In this document: in pieces, positions 1 to 15,163 of the stretch
How positions within the stretch are numbered: the stretch's first letter is position 1
How the letters are laid out: every line of letters starts with the position of its first letter
Assembly: GCA_016946835.1 (NCBI GenBank)
Contig: JACVTC010000015.1
Coordinates: forward strand, 374,501-438,500
Reading direction: 5' to 3'
DNA: 64,000 nucleotides
DNA from: Neocallimastix lanati (nom. inval.)
Lineage: Eukaryota > Neocallimastigomycota > Neocallimastigomycetes > Neocallimastigales > Neocallimastigaceae
Notes under the pieces: model-generated
Database searches by the model: none
What the model saw: only the letters and a program-made list of their open reading frames with translations
What the model was told of the DNA's origin: nothing
Program-made: the position numbers and the translations under genes

Positions 1-790
1 AAATATATATCTATAAAACTCATTTAAACATATTCTATTAATAGTCAAACATTACACAAAAAATAGTTTGATGAATGATAGGAAAAAACAAAATTAAAAA
101 AATATTAAAAAATGAAAAAAAAAAAAAAAGTTTTTTATTTTTTGAATTTATATTCAAAATAATATATATATGTATATATAAAAAAGAACATGTCATAAAT
201 AAAAATATTATTAATACAGATGATTTATATATATCCGTAACATTGTTTAATATGACTAAAAGAGAAAAAATGAATTTTTTTTTATTAATTATAATAAATA
301 AGAAAAATATATATATTTTTTAAAAAAAAAAATATTTATATGTTCATTTAATACATCATTTTTAATGAAAGTATATTTTATATGGAGTTTAATAACAGTT
401 TTTTTTTAATATTTATATTTTAATAAATTTTTTAATTTCTAAATTTTTTTTTTTTTTTTTTGTATAAAAAAAATTAATATATTATCAATAGATTATTTCA
501 ATTCATTTATTTTTAAATGATTGGCTAAAATATTAAAAGATTATTTAAATTAATTTGAATAATTTTTTTTTTATAATTTTGTTTAATTTATTATAATAGA
601 GAAAGAATAAAATAAATAAAAAAAAAAAAAAAACTTACATAAATTATAAACTATTATTTATTTTTTCTATATAATTTATATTCATTTCATATTTTATTGT
701 AAATATATTTATTATTTTTCATCAATAGACTTTTTTTTTTCCCTTTATTTATCTTAATTTAATAGATATATCAATAAATATATACCAAAA
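1..790. other. AT-rich intergenic, 5' flank of the helicase gene
   Basis: No gene is supported here. The stretch is made of A- and T-runs. An 82-codon open frame at 75-323 is only Lys/Asn/Ile/Phe low complexity without any recognisable motif. The segment just before position 791 is T-rich and then A-rich, as expected for a promoter and leader of the helicase gene, but no defined element can be picked out. Confidence 0.6.
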
Positions 791-4763
<3,973 letters not shown>

Positions 4764-5716
4764 GAATGATTTATTTAATATTTATTATTTTCTTATAAAA
4801 ACTTATCTAATATCAGTTTCATTTTAAATAAATAATATATATATATATAATAAAATTATATAATGAAATTAAAATATTTATTACTTTTAGTATTAATTTT
4901 AATTATCTTAATGATACTCTTTTAGTTTTTTCTTTTAAAATATATATATATATATATATAATATTAAAACTATTTAAAAGAATCTTTATTTAAAAAAAAA
5001 AAATTTTTTTAAAAAATTTATATATAATTCATTTTATATTTATATTTTATTTTTTATTTTATATTTTAATTATTATTTTTTTTCCTTTTCATTTTACCAT
5101 TTTATTTTATAATATTATTATTATTATTATTTTATTTTTTAACAATTATTAATTTTAAATTCATCTCATTTTATTATTATTTTCCTTATTCTATATTACA
5201 TAGATGATTCATATAAATATTAAATTAAAAAAATTTAACATAGAGTAATATTTAATATTTTTATATATATTTATATATTTTATCTTTCTCTCACAATTTA
5301 TTATTATTGTTATTATGAATTTTTTTTTTATCATTAACATCAATATATATATTTTCACTTATAAATAAATTCCGTCAATAAAAAATTTTCAAAAAAAAAA
5401 AAAATTTTTTTTATTTTTTATCTATTTATAATAACAATAACAATAGCATTGTTGTTGATAATAGTCGTAATATTGATAGTGAAATTAGGAATATTAATAT
5501 TAGTGATAGTGAAAATAATAGTATCATTAGTATCATTACTAATAATGTAGTGAATAGATCCATTTGATATTAGTTAATTTTTATGAATAAGGATTGTATA
5601 AATATATGTGACGTGGTACCGACTATATAACTTTCTTCTTGGTGGAAGAAATGCAGATATTATTGATTTATTAAAAAAAAAAAAAAAAAGTCATTCTTGT
5701 GTGCGATCTGACGACT

Positions 5717-5750
<34 letters not shown>

Positions 5751-6770
5751 GAAATTATGCCAAGAGCTAGTGTACTCGAACAAGGTTTACTCTATTATGC
5801 AAACTAACCAAAGGTTCGTTAATGTTGAAAAGGTTAAGTAAGACAGGCAGGCAGATAGGGAAAAGAAGACCATCATTTCTTTCAGATCGTCCATTCAAAC
5901 CCTAATCCAGAAAAAGAATTTCCTTTTTTTTTTTTTTTTTTTTTTAAAAAAACCCGAAATCTTATAGTATTGGTGGTGGAGGTGAGGTTCCATCGTCTAT
6001 GAACTTTTTTTTTTTTTTTTTGAATTTATTTATACCCTTATTTTTTTAATTATTTTTTTTTTTTATACACATTTATATTAGATAATAATATGTAAAGCAA
6101 TGGAAGAGTAATATTCATACTAACTAACAATTTAATAATGTATTATGTAGGAAGTTTGACAACCTTATGATATTAAAATTTTTTTTTTTTAAAAAAAATT
6201 AATCATCCGGAATAATTTTACTTCAGTTACTTAACATAATTGAATATTGAAAAAAAATTTTTTTTTTTTTTTTGTATTACTACCTATTTTTTATGCAATG
6301 TACTGAATCAGTTTCAAGATACGTACATACATACATTATAAAGTATTTAATTATATAATATAAAAAATGTTATTCTTATTATTATAATTAACACGTATAA
6401 ATAATATTTTAATATCTTTTTATATTATTATTATTAATATATATTTATAGATGTAAATAAATACATATATTTTTATTATTATTTGTGAAAGTGTTAGAAT
6501 ACCTAGTAGTTAAAAAGAGGTATTTCTACAGTTCTAAATAGTTTATGTTGTCCTTAAAATAAAATCATATAAAGTTTACTCATAAATTCTAGTGCATGCT
6601 GAACCTGAATTTCTGTTTTATATTGATAATAAATAATGCAAATTTATTAATATAACAATGTCACCATCACAAAATATTATTTAATTTTAATTTCGTTTTT
6701 CTGAATCATTGGTGGATTAAAATTAAAACTTTGAATAGAACTTTGAATATAAAAAAAAAAAAATTTTTTT
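4764..6770. other. intergenic, with a GC-richer patch at about 5570-5990
   Basis: Mostly A/T runs. About 5430-5540 is low-complexity triplet-like sequence (AATAAC, TTGATAGTG and similar). The segment 5570-5990 is clearly less AT-rich than its surroundings and alternates complex sequence with T-runs of 15-25 bp; I find no ORF, no tRNA B box and no known RNA motif in it. The remainder up to 6770 is plain AT-rich spacer bordering the transposon nest. Confidence 0.5.
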
Positions 6771-6843
6771 TATTAAGAATTTATATTTTTAATTTTAGAA
6801 ATGTATGATCACTTTATTAATTATATATAATTATTATATTTTT
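6771..6843 (-). mobile_element. copia element C, 3' LTR, piece 1 of 3
   Basis: Matches the outer part of the LTR at 31170-31481: TATTAA start, the block TTTTTAATTTTAGAA, then TGATCACTTTATTAATTA. The match stops abruptly at 6843, where foreign sequence begins. The preceding five bases are TTTTT and the five after the other LTR are TTTTC, a near-match target duplication compatible with one mutation since insertion. Confidence 0.8.
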
Positions 6844-7517
6844 TGATATGAAATGGAAATAAAAACCTTAATTATTAATAAATTATTTTATTAATAATTA
6901 CATAAAAATAAATTAATTAATCACTTGATTAATTATCATAGGATTTATAAAATGATCTAAAAATAACGTGATATAAGATAAATTTATGTAACAACATAAA
7001 TTCTATAAAATACATAAAATTAATGTAAACATAAAATTTATAACATAAATTTTATGTTATATAAATAATTTATAAATGAATTAAGTTTTGTTTCATTTTA
7101 AATATTTTATTTTATTATATTTTTAATTATTTTTAATAATTATTATTTTATATTAATATTTTTTTTATTAATTATAATAAATTTATATTTTTATTGTTAT
7201 TTTTATGAATATTTTATTTTAATATTTTATATTTTATTTTATACTTTATATTAAATACTTTAAATACTTAATAGTTATTCTAAAAGAATTAATTAATTAA
7301 ATAGTTTATTATGAATTTCAAATATAAAAACAAGAATAATTCTTTATAATTATTCTTTGCAGCAAAGTTTTATGCCAAATTTATATTATAATTACTTTTA
7401 TATTTTCAAGATAACTATTAAATACATGTATTAATTAATTTTGTAATAATTTTTAAATAATAAATAAATAAATAAATTTTATAATTAAATAACTACTTAA
7501 TAAAACTTCTCCCAACA
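6844..7517 (-). mobile_element. probable solo LTR inserted in the element C 3' LTR
   Basis: A 674-bp non-coding block that interrupts the element C LTR. On the minus strand it begins TGTTGGGAGAAG and ends CATATCA, the TG...CA termini expected of an LTR, and it contains no ORF. No matching 5-bp duplication is visible because the foldback element abuts its right side. It could instead be part of the foldback insertion. Confidence 0.4.
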
Positions 7518-7739
7518 AGAGGAGTGTGTGGCATTTCGCAAAAGTTCATTTAGGAAAAGTTTCATTTCGCAAAATTTTTTGTGTCATTTCGCAAAATTTT
7601 TTGTGTCATTTCGCAAAAGTTCATTTCGCAAAAATTTCATTTCGGAAAAGTTTCATTTCGCAAAATTTTAATAAATAGATAAATAAATAATAAAATAAAT
7701 AAATAAATAAATAATAAAAAAATAAAAAAAAAAGAATTA

Positions 7740-8372
7740 TAAAATATAAAATAAAAAATATAAAATAAAAAATAAAAAATAAAAAAAAATATAAAAAATA
7801 TAAAATATAAAATAAAAAAAAAAAATATAAAGTATAAAATATAAAAATATAAAATAAAAAAAAATATATATATATATAAAATAAAAAATTAAAAATAAAA
7901 AAATATAAAATAAAAAATAAAAATAAATAAATAAAAATATAAAAAATAAAAAATAAAAATAAAAAATATAAAATAAAAAATAAAAAAAAATAAAAAAAAA
8001 TATAAAAAATATAAAATAAAAATATAAGATATAAAATAAAAATAAAAAAATATAAAATAAAAAATAAAAATAAATAAATAAAAATATAAAAAATATAAAA
8101 TATAAAATATAAAATATAAAATATAAAATATAAAATATAAAATATAAAATATAAAATATAAAATATAAAATATAAAATATAAAATATAAAATATAAAGTA
8201 TAAAGTATAAATATAAAATATAAAATATAAAATATAAAATATAAAATATAAAATATAAAATATAAAATATAAAATATAAAATATAAAATATAAAATATAA
8301 AATATAAAATATAAAATATAAAATATAAAATATAAAATATAAAATATAAAATATAAAATATAAAATATAAAA
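7740..8372. repeat. (AAAATAT)n-type tandem array in the foldback element
   Basis: Period-7 AAAATAT repeat, nearly pure from about 8097 to 8370, degenerate to the left. Long Tyr/Phe/Ile/Leu reading frames on the minus strand are by-products of a 7-bp unit read in three frames. Confidence 0.9.
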
Positions 8373-8723
8373 TAAAAAAATAGATACCATCTAAAATCAT
8401 CCTAACTTTGTGCTACTTTTAACTCCATTTTTTATGATGTCCTCATCTTTTTTTTTTTTTTTTTTTTTACTGAATTATTTATAAATATTTCTTTTATTAA
8501 AAAAATTTATTAGCAATTTAAGATTTTTAAAATACTGCGCAAGGACTTAAAAGGTGTAAAATGATCAATTAATTATTTATTTAAATATTATTTTTTAATA
8601 TTTTTTTTAATAATTATTTTTAAATTTAACAATTATATTTTAAATTATTATACCTTACATCTTTTAAATTATTAATACTTATTTTTTTTTATATATATAA
8701 AATTCTTATATATATTTTAAAAA

Positions 8724-8785
8724 ATTATAAAACGTTTAAAACATATGATAAAATATTTTATCATATGTTTTAAACGTTTTATAAT
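8724..8785. repeat. perfect 62-bp palindrome
   Basis: Two 31-bp arms (8724-8754 and 8755-8785) are exact reverse complements with no spacer; each arm contains ACGTTTAAAACATATG or its complement. It lies inside the foldback element, between the two A-rich/T-rich arms, and could extrude as a cruciform. Confidence 0.95.
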
Positions 8786-9225
8786 ATATGATTAATAATT
8801 TTATATATATATATATATATTTTTTTTATTATTTTTTTATTTTTTTATTTTTTTTTTATTTTTTTATTTTTTTTTTATTTTTTTTTTATATTTTTTATTT
8901 TATATTTTTATTTTTTATTTTATATTTAATATTTTATATTTAATATTTTATATTTTATATTTAATATTTTATTTTTTATATTTTATATTTTTATATTTTT
9001 ATATTTTTTTTTTTTATTTTTTTTATTTTTTATTTTATATTTTATAAATTTTTTTTTTTATTTTTTTATTATTTATTTATTTATTTATTTTATTATTTAT
9101 TTATCTATTTATTAAACTTTTCCGAAATGAAACTTTTCCGAAATGACACAAAAAATTTTGGAGAAATGAAACTTTTCCGAAATGAACTTTTGCGAAATGC
9201 CACACACCCTATAGGCGTACTTTAT

Positions 9226-9403
9226 CATTTTGTTGAAGGTTATTATTAATTTTAATTAATATGATTATAATCATTTACATTTCTTAAAAATTTAATTTAA
9301 CTATATTTGTTTATACATTAATTTAACTATATTTGTTTATACATGTAAAACTCTGATGTATATCATGCATGCGCCACATATATTTACATAACATTAATAT
9401 TTA
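9226..9403 (-). mobile_element. copia element C, 3' LTR, piece 2 of 3
   Basis: Collinear with the middle of the LTR at 31170-31481, from GTTGAAGGTTATTATT to the block TTTACATAACAT. It carries a 26-bp tandem duplication (TTTAACTATATTTGTTTATA unit) absent from the other LTR. It ends at the MULE target duplication TAATATTTA. Confidence 0.85.
9395..9403. repeat. 9-bp target-site duplication of the MULE, left copy
   Basis: TAATATTTA directly before the element; the same nine bases follow its right end at 26519-26527. Nine bp is the usual duplication length for MULE transposons. Confidence 0.9.
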
Positions 9404-9458
9404 GGGGGTGTGTCATTTCGAAAATTTTTATTACATAAATTTGTATTTTGTTGTATTG
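9404..9458 (+). repeat. MULE terminal inverted repeat, left
   Basis: Pairs with 26463-26518. The identical core is AAAATTTTTATTACA followed, after one mismatch, by AATTTGTATTTTGTTGTAT. Confidence 0.9.
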
Positions 9459-9735
9459 TATTTCGGAAAACATGGCGTATTATAATGTGATAAATAAATA
9501 AATGAATGAATAAATTATAAATGAATAAATAAATTTTTAAATAATAATAAAAATAATTAAGACAAACGTTTATTATGACTAAAAAAATTTTTTTTAGAAA
9601 ATTAAATAAAAATATATATATATATATATATATAATTACTACGTATATAAAATAATTATTATATTTTTTTTATTTTATTTTAAATATTATTAATTATTAT
9701 TAATATATTAATACCTTGTTTATATTATCAACAGA

Positions 9736-11634
9736 AAATGCAGATTGAATAAAATAAAATATAATAAAATAAAATAAAAAGTAGAATATTAAATAAGAAA
9801 GTACAGATTGAATAAAATAAAATAAAATAAAATAAAATAAAATAAAATAAAATAAAATAAAATAAAATAAAATAAAATAAATAGTAGAATATTAAAAATA
9901 AAGTACAGATTGAATAAAATAAAATAAAATAAAATAAAATAAAATAAAATAAAATAAAATAAAATAAAATAAAATAAAATAAAATAAAATAAAATAAAAT
10001 AAAATAAAATAAAATAAAATAAATAGTAGAATATTAAAAATAAAGTACAGATTGAATAAAATAAAATAAAATAAAATAAAATAAAATAAAATAAAATAAA
10101 ATAAAATAAAATAAAATAAAATAAAATAAAATAAAATAAATAGTAGAATATTAAAAATAAAGTACAGATTGAATAAATAAAATAAAATAAAATAAAATAA
10201 AATAAAATAAAATAAAATAAAATAAAATAAAATAAAATAAAATAAAATAAAATAAAATAAAATAAAATAAAATAAAATAAAATAAAATAAAATAAAATAA
10301 AATAAATAAAATAAAATAAAATAAAATAAAATAAAATAAAATAAAATAAAATAAAATAAAATAAAATAAAATAAAATAAAATAAAATAAAATAAAATAAA
10401 ATAAAATAAAATAAAATAAAATAAAATAAAATAAAATAAAATAAAATAAAATAAAATAAAATAAAATAAAATAAAATAAATAGTAGAATATTAAAAATAA
10501 AGTACAGATTGAATAAAATAAAATAAAATAAAATAAAATAAAATAAAATAAAATAAAATAAAATAAAATAAAATAAAATAAAATAAAATAAAATAAAATA
10601 AAATAAAATAAAATAAAATAAAATGAAATAAAATAAAATAAAATAAAATAAAATAAATAGTAGAATATTAAAAATAAAGTACAGATTGAATAAAATAAAA
10701 TAAAATAAAATAAAATAAAATAAAATAAAATAAAATAAAATAAATAGTAGAAACATAAATATAAGTACAGATTGAATAAAATAAAATAAAATAAAATAAA
10801 ATAAAATAAAATAAAATAAAATGAATAGTAGAAACATAAATATAAGTACAGATTGAATAAAATAAAATAAAATAAAATATTATAAAATAAAATAAAATAA
10901 AATAAAATAAAATGAATAGTAGAAACATAAATATAAGTACAGATTGAATAAAATAAAATAAAATAAAATAAAATAAAATGAATAGTAGAAACATAAATAT
11001 AAGTACAGATTGAATAAAATAAAATAAAATAAAATAAAATAAAATAAAATAAAATAAAATAAAATAAAATAAAATAAAATAAAATAAAATAAAATGAATA
11101 GTAGAAACATAAATATAAGTACAGATTGAATAAAATAAAATAAAATAAAATATTATAAAATAAAATAAAATAAAATAAATAGTAGAATATTAAAAATAAA
11201 GTACAGATTGAATAAAATAAAATAAAATAAAATATTATAAAATAAAATAAAATAAAATAAAATGAATAGTAGAAACATAAATATAAGTACAGATTGAATA
11301 AAATAAAATAAAATAAAATAAAATAAAATAAAGTAAAATAAAATAAAATAAAATAAATAGTAGAATATTAAAAATAAAGTACAGATTGAATAAAATAAAA
11401 TAAAATAAAATAAAATAAAATAAAATAAAATAAAATAAAATAAAATAAAATAAAATAAAATAAATAGTAGAAACATAAATATAAGTACAGATTGAATAAA
11501 ATAAAATAAAATAAAATAAAATAAAATAAAATAAAATAAAAAAAAAAAAAATATAATAAAATAAAATAAAAAAAAATAAAATAAAATAAAATAAAATAAA
11601 ATAAAATAAAATAAATATATAATAAAATAAAATA
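9736..11634. repeat. composite minisatellite: (AAAAT)n blocks with about 16 conserved spacers
   Basis: Pentamer AAAAT/ATAAA runs of varying length are separated by two kinds of spacer that share the core AGTACAGATTGAAT: one reads TAGTAGAATATTAAAAATAA before the core, the other TAGTAGAAACATAAATATA. The two kinds are interspersed, with the second dominant on the right. About 16 cores are present. The Phe/Ile/Leu/Tyr open frames on the minus strand are artefacts of the pentamer. Confidence 0.95.
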
Positions 11635-12054
11635 TAATAATTATTTTATATATATAGGAATCTTATATATTTTAATTTTTTTCATTTATTTTTCTAAAAA
11701 AAAAAAAATTAGTTATAATAACGTTTGTCTTTTAATTATTATATTTTATTATAGTAAATAAAAAAATTTAAATGAAAAGTAAATAATTTTAATTATTTAT
11801 AATTCATATTTTCATAAACAATATATATATATATATTAATTTAAATGATATAAGAATTAAAAATTAAAACAATAAGAGTTGAATAATTGATCCTATTAAA
11901 ATAATTAATTATTTGCATAGTAATATTTATAATGTTTGATCAATATGAATCAATTATTATTAAAATATAATAATAACAATTATAATTTTAATAAAATAAT
12001 AAAAATCTTTTATTGAATTTAATATTTTTAATACCATAATTAATTTTGAAAAGT

Positions 12055-12569
12055 ATATTGATATTAATAAAATTTATAATTATATAATATTGATATTGAT
12101 ATTAATAAAATTTATAATTATATAATATTGATATTGATATTAATAAAATTTATAATTATATAATATTGATATTGATATTAATAAAATTTATAATTATATA
12201 ATATTGATATTGATATTAATAAAATTTATAATTATATAATATTGATATTGATATTAATAAAATTTATAATTATATAATATTGATATTGATATTAATAAAA
12301 TTTATAATTATATAATATTGATATTGATATTAATAAAATTTATAATTATATAATATTGATATTGATATTAATAAAATTTATAATTATATAATATTGATAT
12401 TGATATTAATAAAATTTATAATTATATAATATTGATATTGATATTAATAAAATTTATAATTATATAATATTGATATTGATATTAATAAAATTTATAATTA
12501 TATAATATTGATATTGATATTAATAAAATTTATAATTATATAATATTGATATTGATATTAATAAAATTT
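12055..12569. repeat. 38-bp tandem satellite, about 13.5 copies
   Basis: Head-to-tail copies of a 38-bp unit containing ATTGATATTGATATTAATA and AAATTTATAATTATATAAT; copies look essentially identical. It lies downstream of the transposase gene's stop codon, inside the MULE. Confidence 0.95.
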
Positions 12570-12794
12570 TAACTAGTATCAAATAAATCGGTTTTAGTTA
12601 TAAATTACATAATAAAAATAACTAAAAGATAATTTCTATTAAGATTATTAAATAAACACAATAGGTAAATAAATTTGTATTTTTCTAGCATTTTTTTAAA
12701 TTAAGATTATTTAATTATTATTTAAACGATTATAAATATAAATTTAAAATAAATAAATTTTTATTTTTCTAGCATTTTTTTAAATTAAGATTAT

Positions 12795-14231
12795 TTATTT
12801 TAAATTAATATTTATATCGTTTAAATCAATTAAACATTCTTTCCATAATTTAATTAATTCATTTCTGTTGCATCCATTATAAAATAAATTTATTTCCTTA
12901 CTTTTGTAATTTTCAATTAAAATTTTAATTTCATCAGTTGCACTAAATATTTTTTGCTTTTTTTTCCAATTTCCTTTAGTTCTTCTTTGATAATCATTAT
13001 AAGATAAGTTTTCTTCTTCTTTTAATATATATATTAATTTATAAAATAAAGGTTTATTTGGAAATATATTATTTAAGTAGCTATTATAAGATTCTGATGC
13101 ATTGTTTGTTAAATGCTCTATATTTTCATAATAATTCCAATTATTAACATTATACTTAAGTAAATAATTTTTATTAAAATATTCTAAAAATTGCAGAAAA
13201 TTATTATACTTTTTTTTTTGACAAATTCTTTTTATTATAATATAAATATCAAATATATAGTTAGGGTTTATAAACGGTAAGTTCGAAATAGCTTTATAAT
13301 AAATATATATATCATTATTATTCTTCACTTCATGATAACATAATATATTTTTTTGTTTTTCTAATGATCTTTTGTAATGCCAAACACAATATTTAATATT
13401 TATATTGGGAAAAACTTTTTTTGCGGCATTAGATATACCTTGTTCAAAATCACAATGAAAATTAATTGTAGTAATTAATGTATTACTCCTAAATTTATTT
13501 GCATTTTTTTTTATTTCTTTAAATAATGTTTCATATGTAGATTGTTTTTTATTTTTTAATATAGAAATGGAAGTAGTGTAAAGCATATTAAATTCCCCAA
13601 CATAAGTTCTTGTTATAAATAACTGATAACTAAATTTCGGTGCTGCATAAAATGTACCGTCCGCAAATATATTTTTATGATAATTCGAAAATAAATATGC
13701 TTGGAATGGTGATTGAAAGATTATTAGATCAGTATTTTTAAATATCATAAAATTTTCATTTCTTTTCATTTTATAATATTCTGATTCAATGGGAATATCA
13801 TCAAAACCTTTTATATTTGGAGGAAATTGTTTATTTATATTTCTTATTATTTGGGATCTAATTGTACTATATTTGGGACATATAAGTCCCATTTCTTGAG
13901 AAACGGCATTAAATATATGTTTAGGTTTTATATCCATAGGAATTGAATTTTTCTTAATTTCTTCCTTAATTTTATGCTTTGCTACTGATATAGACACATC
14001 AATTTCTTTTTCGAGATGGTTATGTAAACTTTCATATTTTAAAACCTCCTTTTTATCATTTAAAATAATTAAAGATTTACATTTATTTAAAGTCTTATAT
14101 TCAGTGCATCTATAAATTTTTGATTTATCTTTCCTTTGAAATGAAAAATTAAATTTGTGTTTTTTATTAATAATAATTTGTTCATTTCCTCGATTTGTTT
14201 CACTTATTTCAATTTCTATATTGTCTTCCAT
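12795..14231 (-). CDS. MULE transposase with FLYWCH-type zinc finger
   Basis: 478-residue single-exon transposase of the Mutator-like superfamily, which cuts the element out at its inverted repeats and inserts it elsewhere. Residues about 25-75 form a FLYWCH-like zinc finger (YRCTEYKTLNKC with C42 and C51, then H70-N-H72), the usual DNA-binding module in this group. The MULE catalytic domain follows: D191 in ADGTF, D261 in HCDFEQG, the YCVWHYKR signature (281-288), and E380 in NNASESYNSYL, giving a complete DDE set. The start at 14231 is the first ATG and is followed by the full zinc finger. No frameshift or stop is seen, so it may be active. It is the only coding gene of the host MULE. Family assignment is firm; activity is inference. 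Confidence 0.9.
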   Translation of the reverse strand: MEDNIEIEISETNRGNEQIIINKKHKFNFSFQRKDKSKIYRCTEYKTLNKCKSLIILNDKKEVLKYESLHNHLEKEIDVSISVAKHKIKEEIKKNSIPMDIKPKHIFNAVSQEMGLICPKYSTIRSQIIRNINKQFPPNIKGFDDIPIESEYYKMKRNENFMIFKNTDLIIFQSPFQAYLFSNYHKNIFADGTFYAAPKFSYQLFITRTYVGEFNMLYTTSISILKNKKQSTYETLFKEIKKNANKFRSNTLITTINFHCDFEQGISNAAKKVFPNINIKYCVWHYKRSLEKQKNILCYHEVKNNNDIYIYYKAISNLPFINPNYIFDIYIIIKRICQKKKYNNFLQFLEYFNKNYLLKYNVNNWNYYENIEHLTNNASESYNSYLNNIFPNKPLFYKLIYILKEEENLSYNDYQRRTKGNWKKKQKIFSATDEIKILIENYKSKEINLFYNGCNRNELIKLWKECLIDLNDININLK

Positions 14232-14929
14232 TAATAATTAAAATTTTTCAATAAAAATTTTAATAAATGCTTTGAAACTTTTTTTTTTTTTTTAATATTT
14301 AAAATAATAAACCTTTTTTTAATTAATTATATAATTATTTAAATAATTATTTAATTATTAATTATTTATTATTTCTTTATTTACTATTTTATTTATTTAT
14401 TTTTATTTTTATTTTTTATTTTTTTGTTTTATTTTATTTTTTCTATTTATTTTTATTTTATTTTTTAATGTTTAAAAAAGAAGTTTTCTTATTTCTTATT
14501 TTTTTTTTTTTTTTTTTTTTTTTATTTTTTGATGCTTAAAAAATAAAATGTTTATTTATTTTTATTTTATTTTTCAATGTTTAAAAAAAAAGTTTTCTTA
14601 TTTCTTATTTTTATTTTATTTTTTAAGCATTAAAAAATAAAATGTTTATTTATTTTTATTTTATTTTTCAATGTTAAATAGAAATACCTAACCTAATTAT
14701 TATTTATTGAAGTGTTGTATTTCGCCAAAAGTTGAATTTCGTCCAGTTAAATTTCGCCAAATTCTTGGTGGCTTATAAATTTTCGTCATAAAATATCACC
14801 ACATTTATTATTCACGCCATATTGTGAATATATGGCTTTTTAAAAATTGTAGAAAAAAGCCACAAAATTATGATACAATTAGATATACGCCCCACGTAAG
14901 ATTACGTGTTTGAAAATTTTTGAAAATTG
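14232..14929. other. MULE right-side non-coding region with ATTTCG motif cluster
   Basis: 14460-14670 holds three imperfect copies of a segment built on AATGTTTAAAAAA(A/G)AAGTTTTC and TTATTTTTATTTTATTTTT. 14713-14765 has three diverged 15-bp units (TTGTATTTCGCCAAAAG, TTGAATTTCGTCCAG, TTAAATTTCGCCAAA), related to terminal motifs elsewhere in the window. At 14893-14908 is CACGTAAGATTACGTG, a 7-bp-stem inverted repeat. No gene. Confidence 0.6.
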
Positions 14930-15163
14930 TGTTAACTTTATTAATATAAAGTTATATTCTAGCTTAGGTTTAATAAAATATTAAATTAAATTATATTAAA
15001 TACATTGTAATTATAAATTAAATATAAATTAATATGTATCTAGAACAAGCCACAATTAAATATAAATACATGTAATTTTCTCTGTACTTTAAATCTTTGT
15101 TAACCATTTATTTATATTCTATAAATAATAAATTTATATTAATTAATAAAACAAATTTTAATA
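14930..15163 (+). repeat. element A 5' LTR
   Basis: 234 bp, TGTTAACTTT...TTTTAATA. One substitution (T for C) against the 3' copy. Confidence 0.95.

Larger units (their letters stand above)
7521..9209. mobile_element. foldback / MULE-like non-autonomous element with long inverted repeats
   Basis: The left end GGAGTGTGTGGCATTTCGC is repeated, inverted, at the right end (complement of GGGTGTGTGGCATTTCGC). Both arms continue inward for about 160 bp as a run of CATTTCG(C/G)AAAA(G/T)TT units and then an AATAAATAGATAAATAAAT tail, before giving way to 7-bp period (AAAATAT)n sequence. There is no transposase gene. The terminal sequence resembles that of the MULE at 9404, suggesting it is moved by that family. 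No 9-bp target duplication is visible, so the exact ends or the insertion history are uncertain. Confidence 0.75.

Noticed and set aside
75-323. 82-codon open frame upstream of the helicase
   Set aside because: Only Lys/Asn/Ile/Phe low complexity, no motif, and AT-rich context where such frames arise by chance.
5813-5830. tRNA B box (AGGTTCG)
   Set aside because: Does not continue as a B box, and no A box or acceptor stem can be placed around it; no tRNA gene was found anywhere in the window.
7621-8400. Long Tyr/Ile/Leu/Phe open frames on the minus strand, membrane-protein-like
   Set aside because: A stop-free 7-bp repeat read in three frames gives a periodic hydrophobic peptide; the DNA is a tandem array in a transposon.
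7512-9220. 9-bp target duplication for the foldback element
   Set aside because: No nine-base match between the left flank (CCAACAAGA side) and right flank (TAGGCGTAC side); the ends may be rearranged, so no duplication is claimed.
10151-11476. Several Phe/Ile/Leu/Tyr open frames on the minus strand
   Set aside because: Shadow of the AAAAT pentamer minisatellite.
12055-12569. CRISPR-like array (38-bp regular repeat)
   Set aside because: Units are head-to-tail with no unique spacers, in a eukaryotic transposon; it is a plain satellite.
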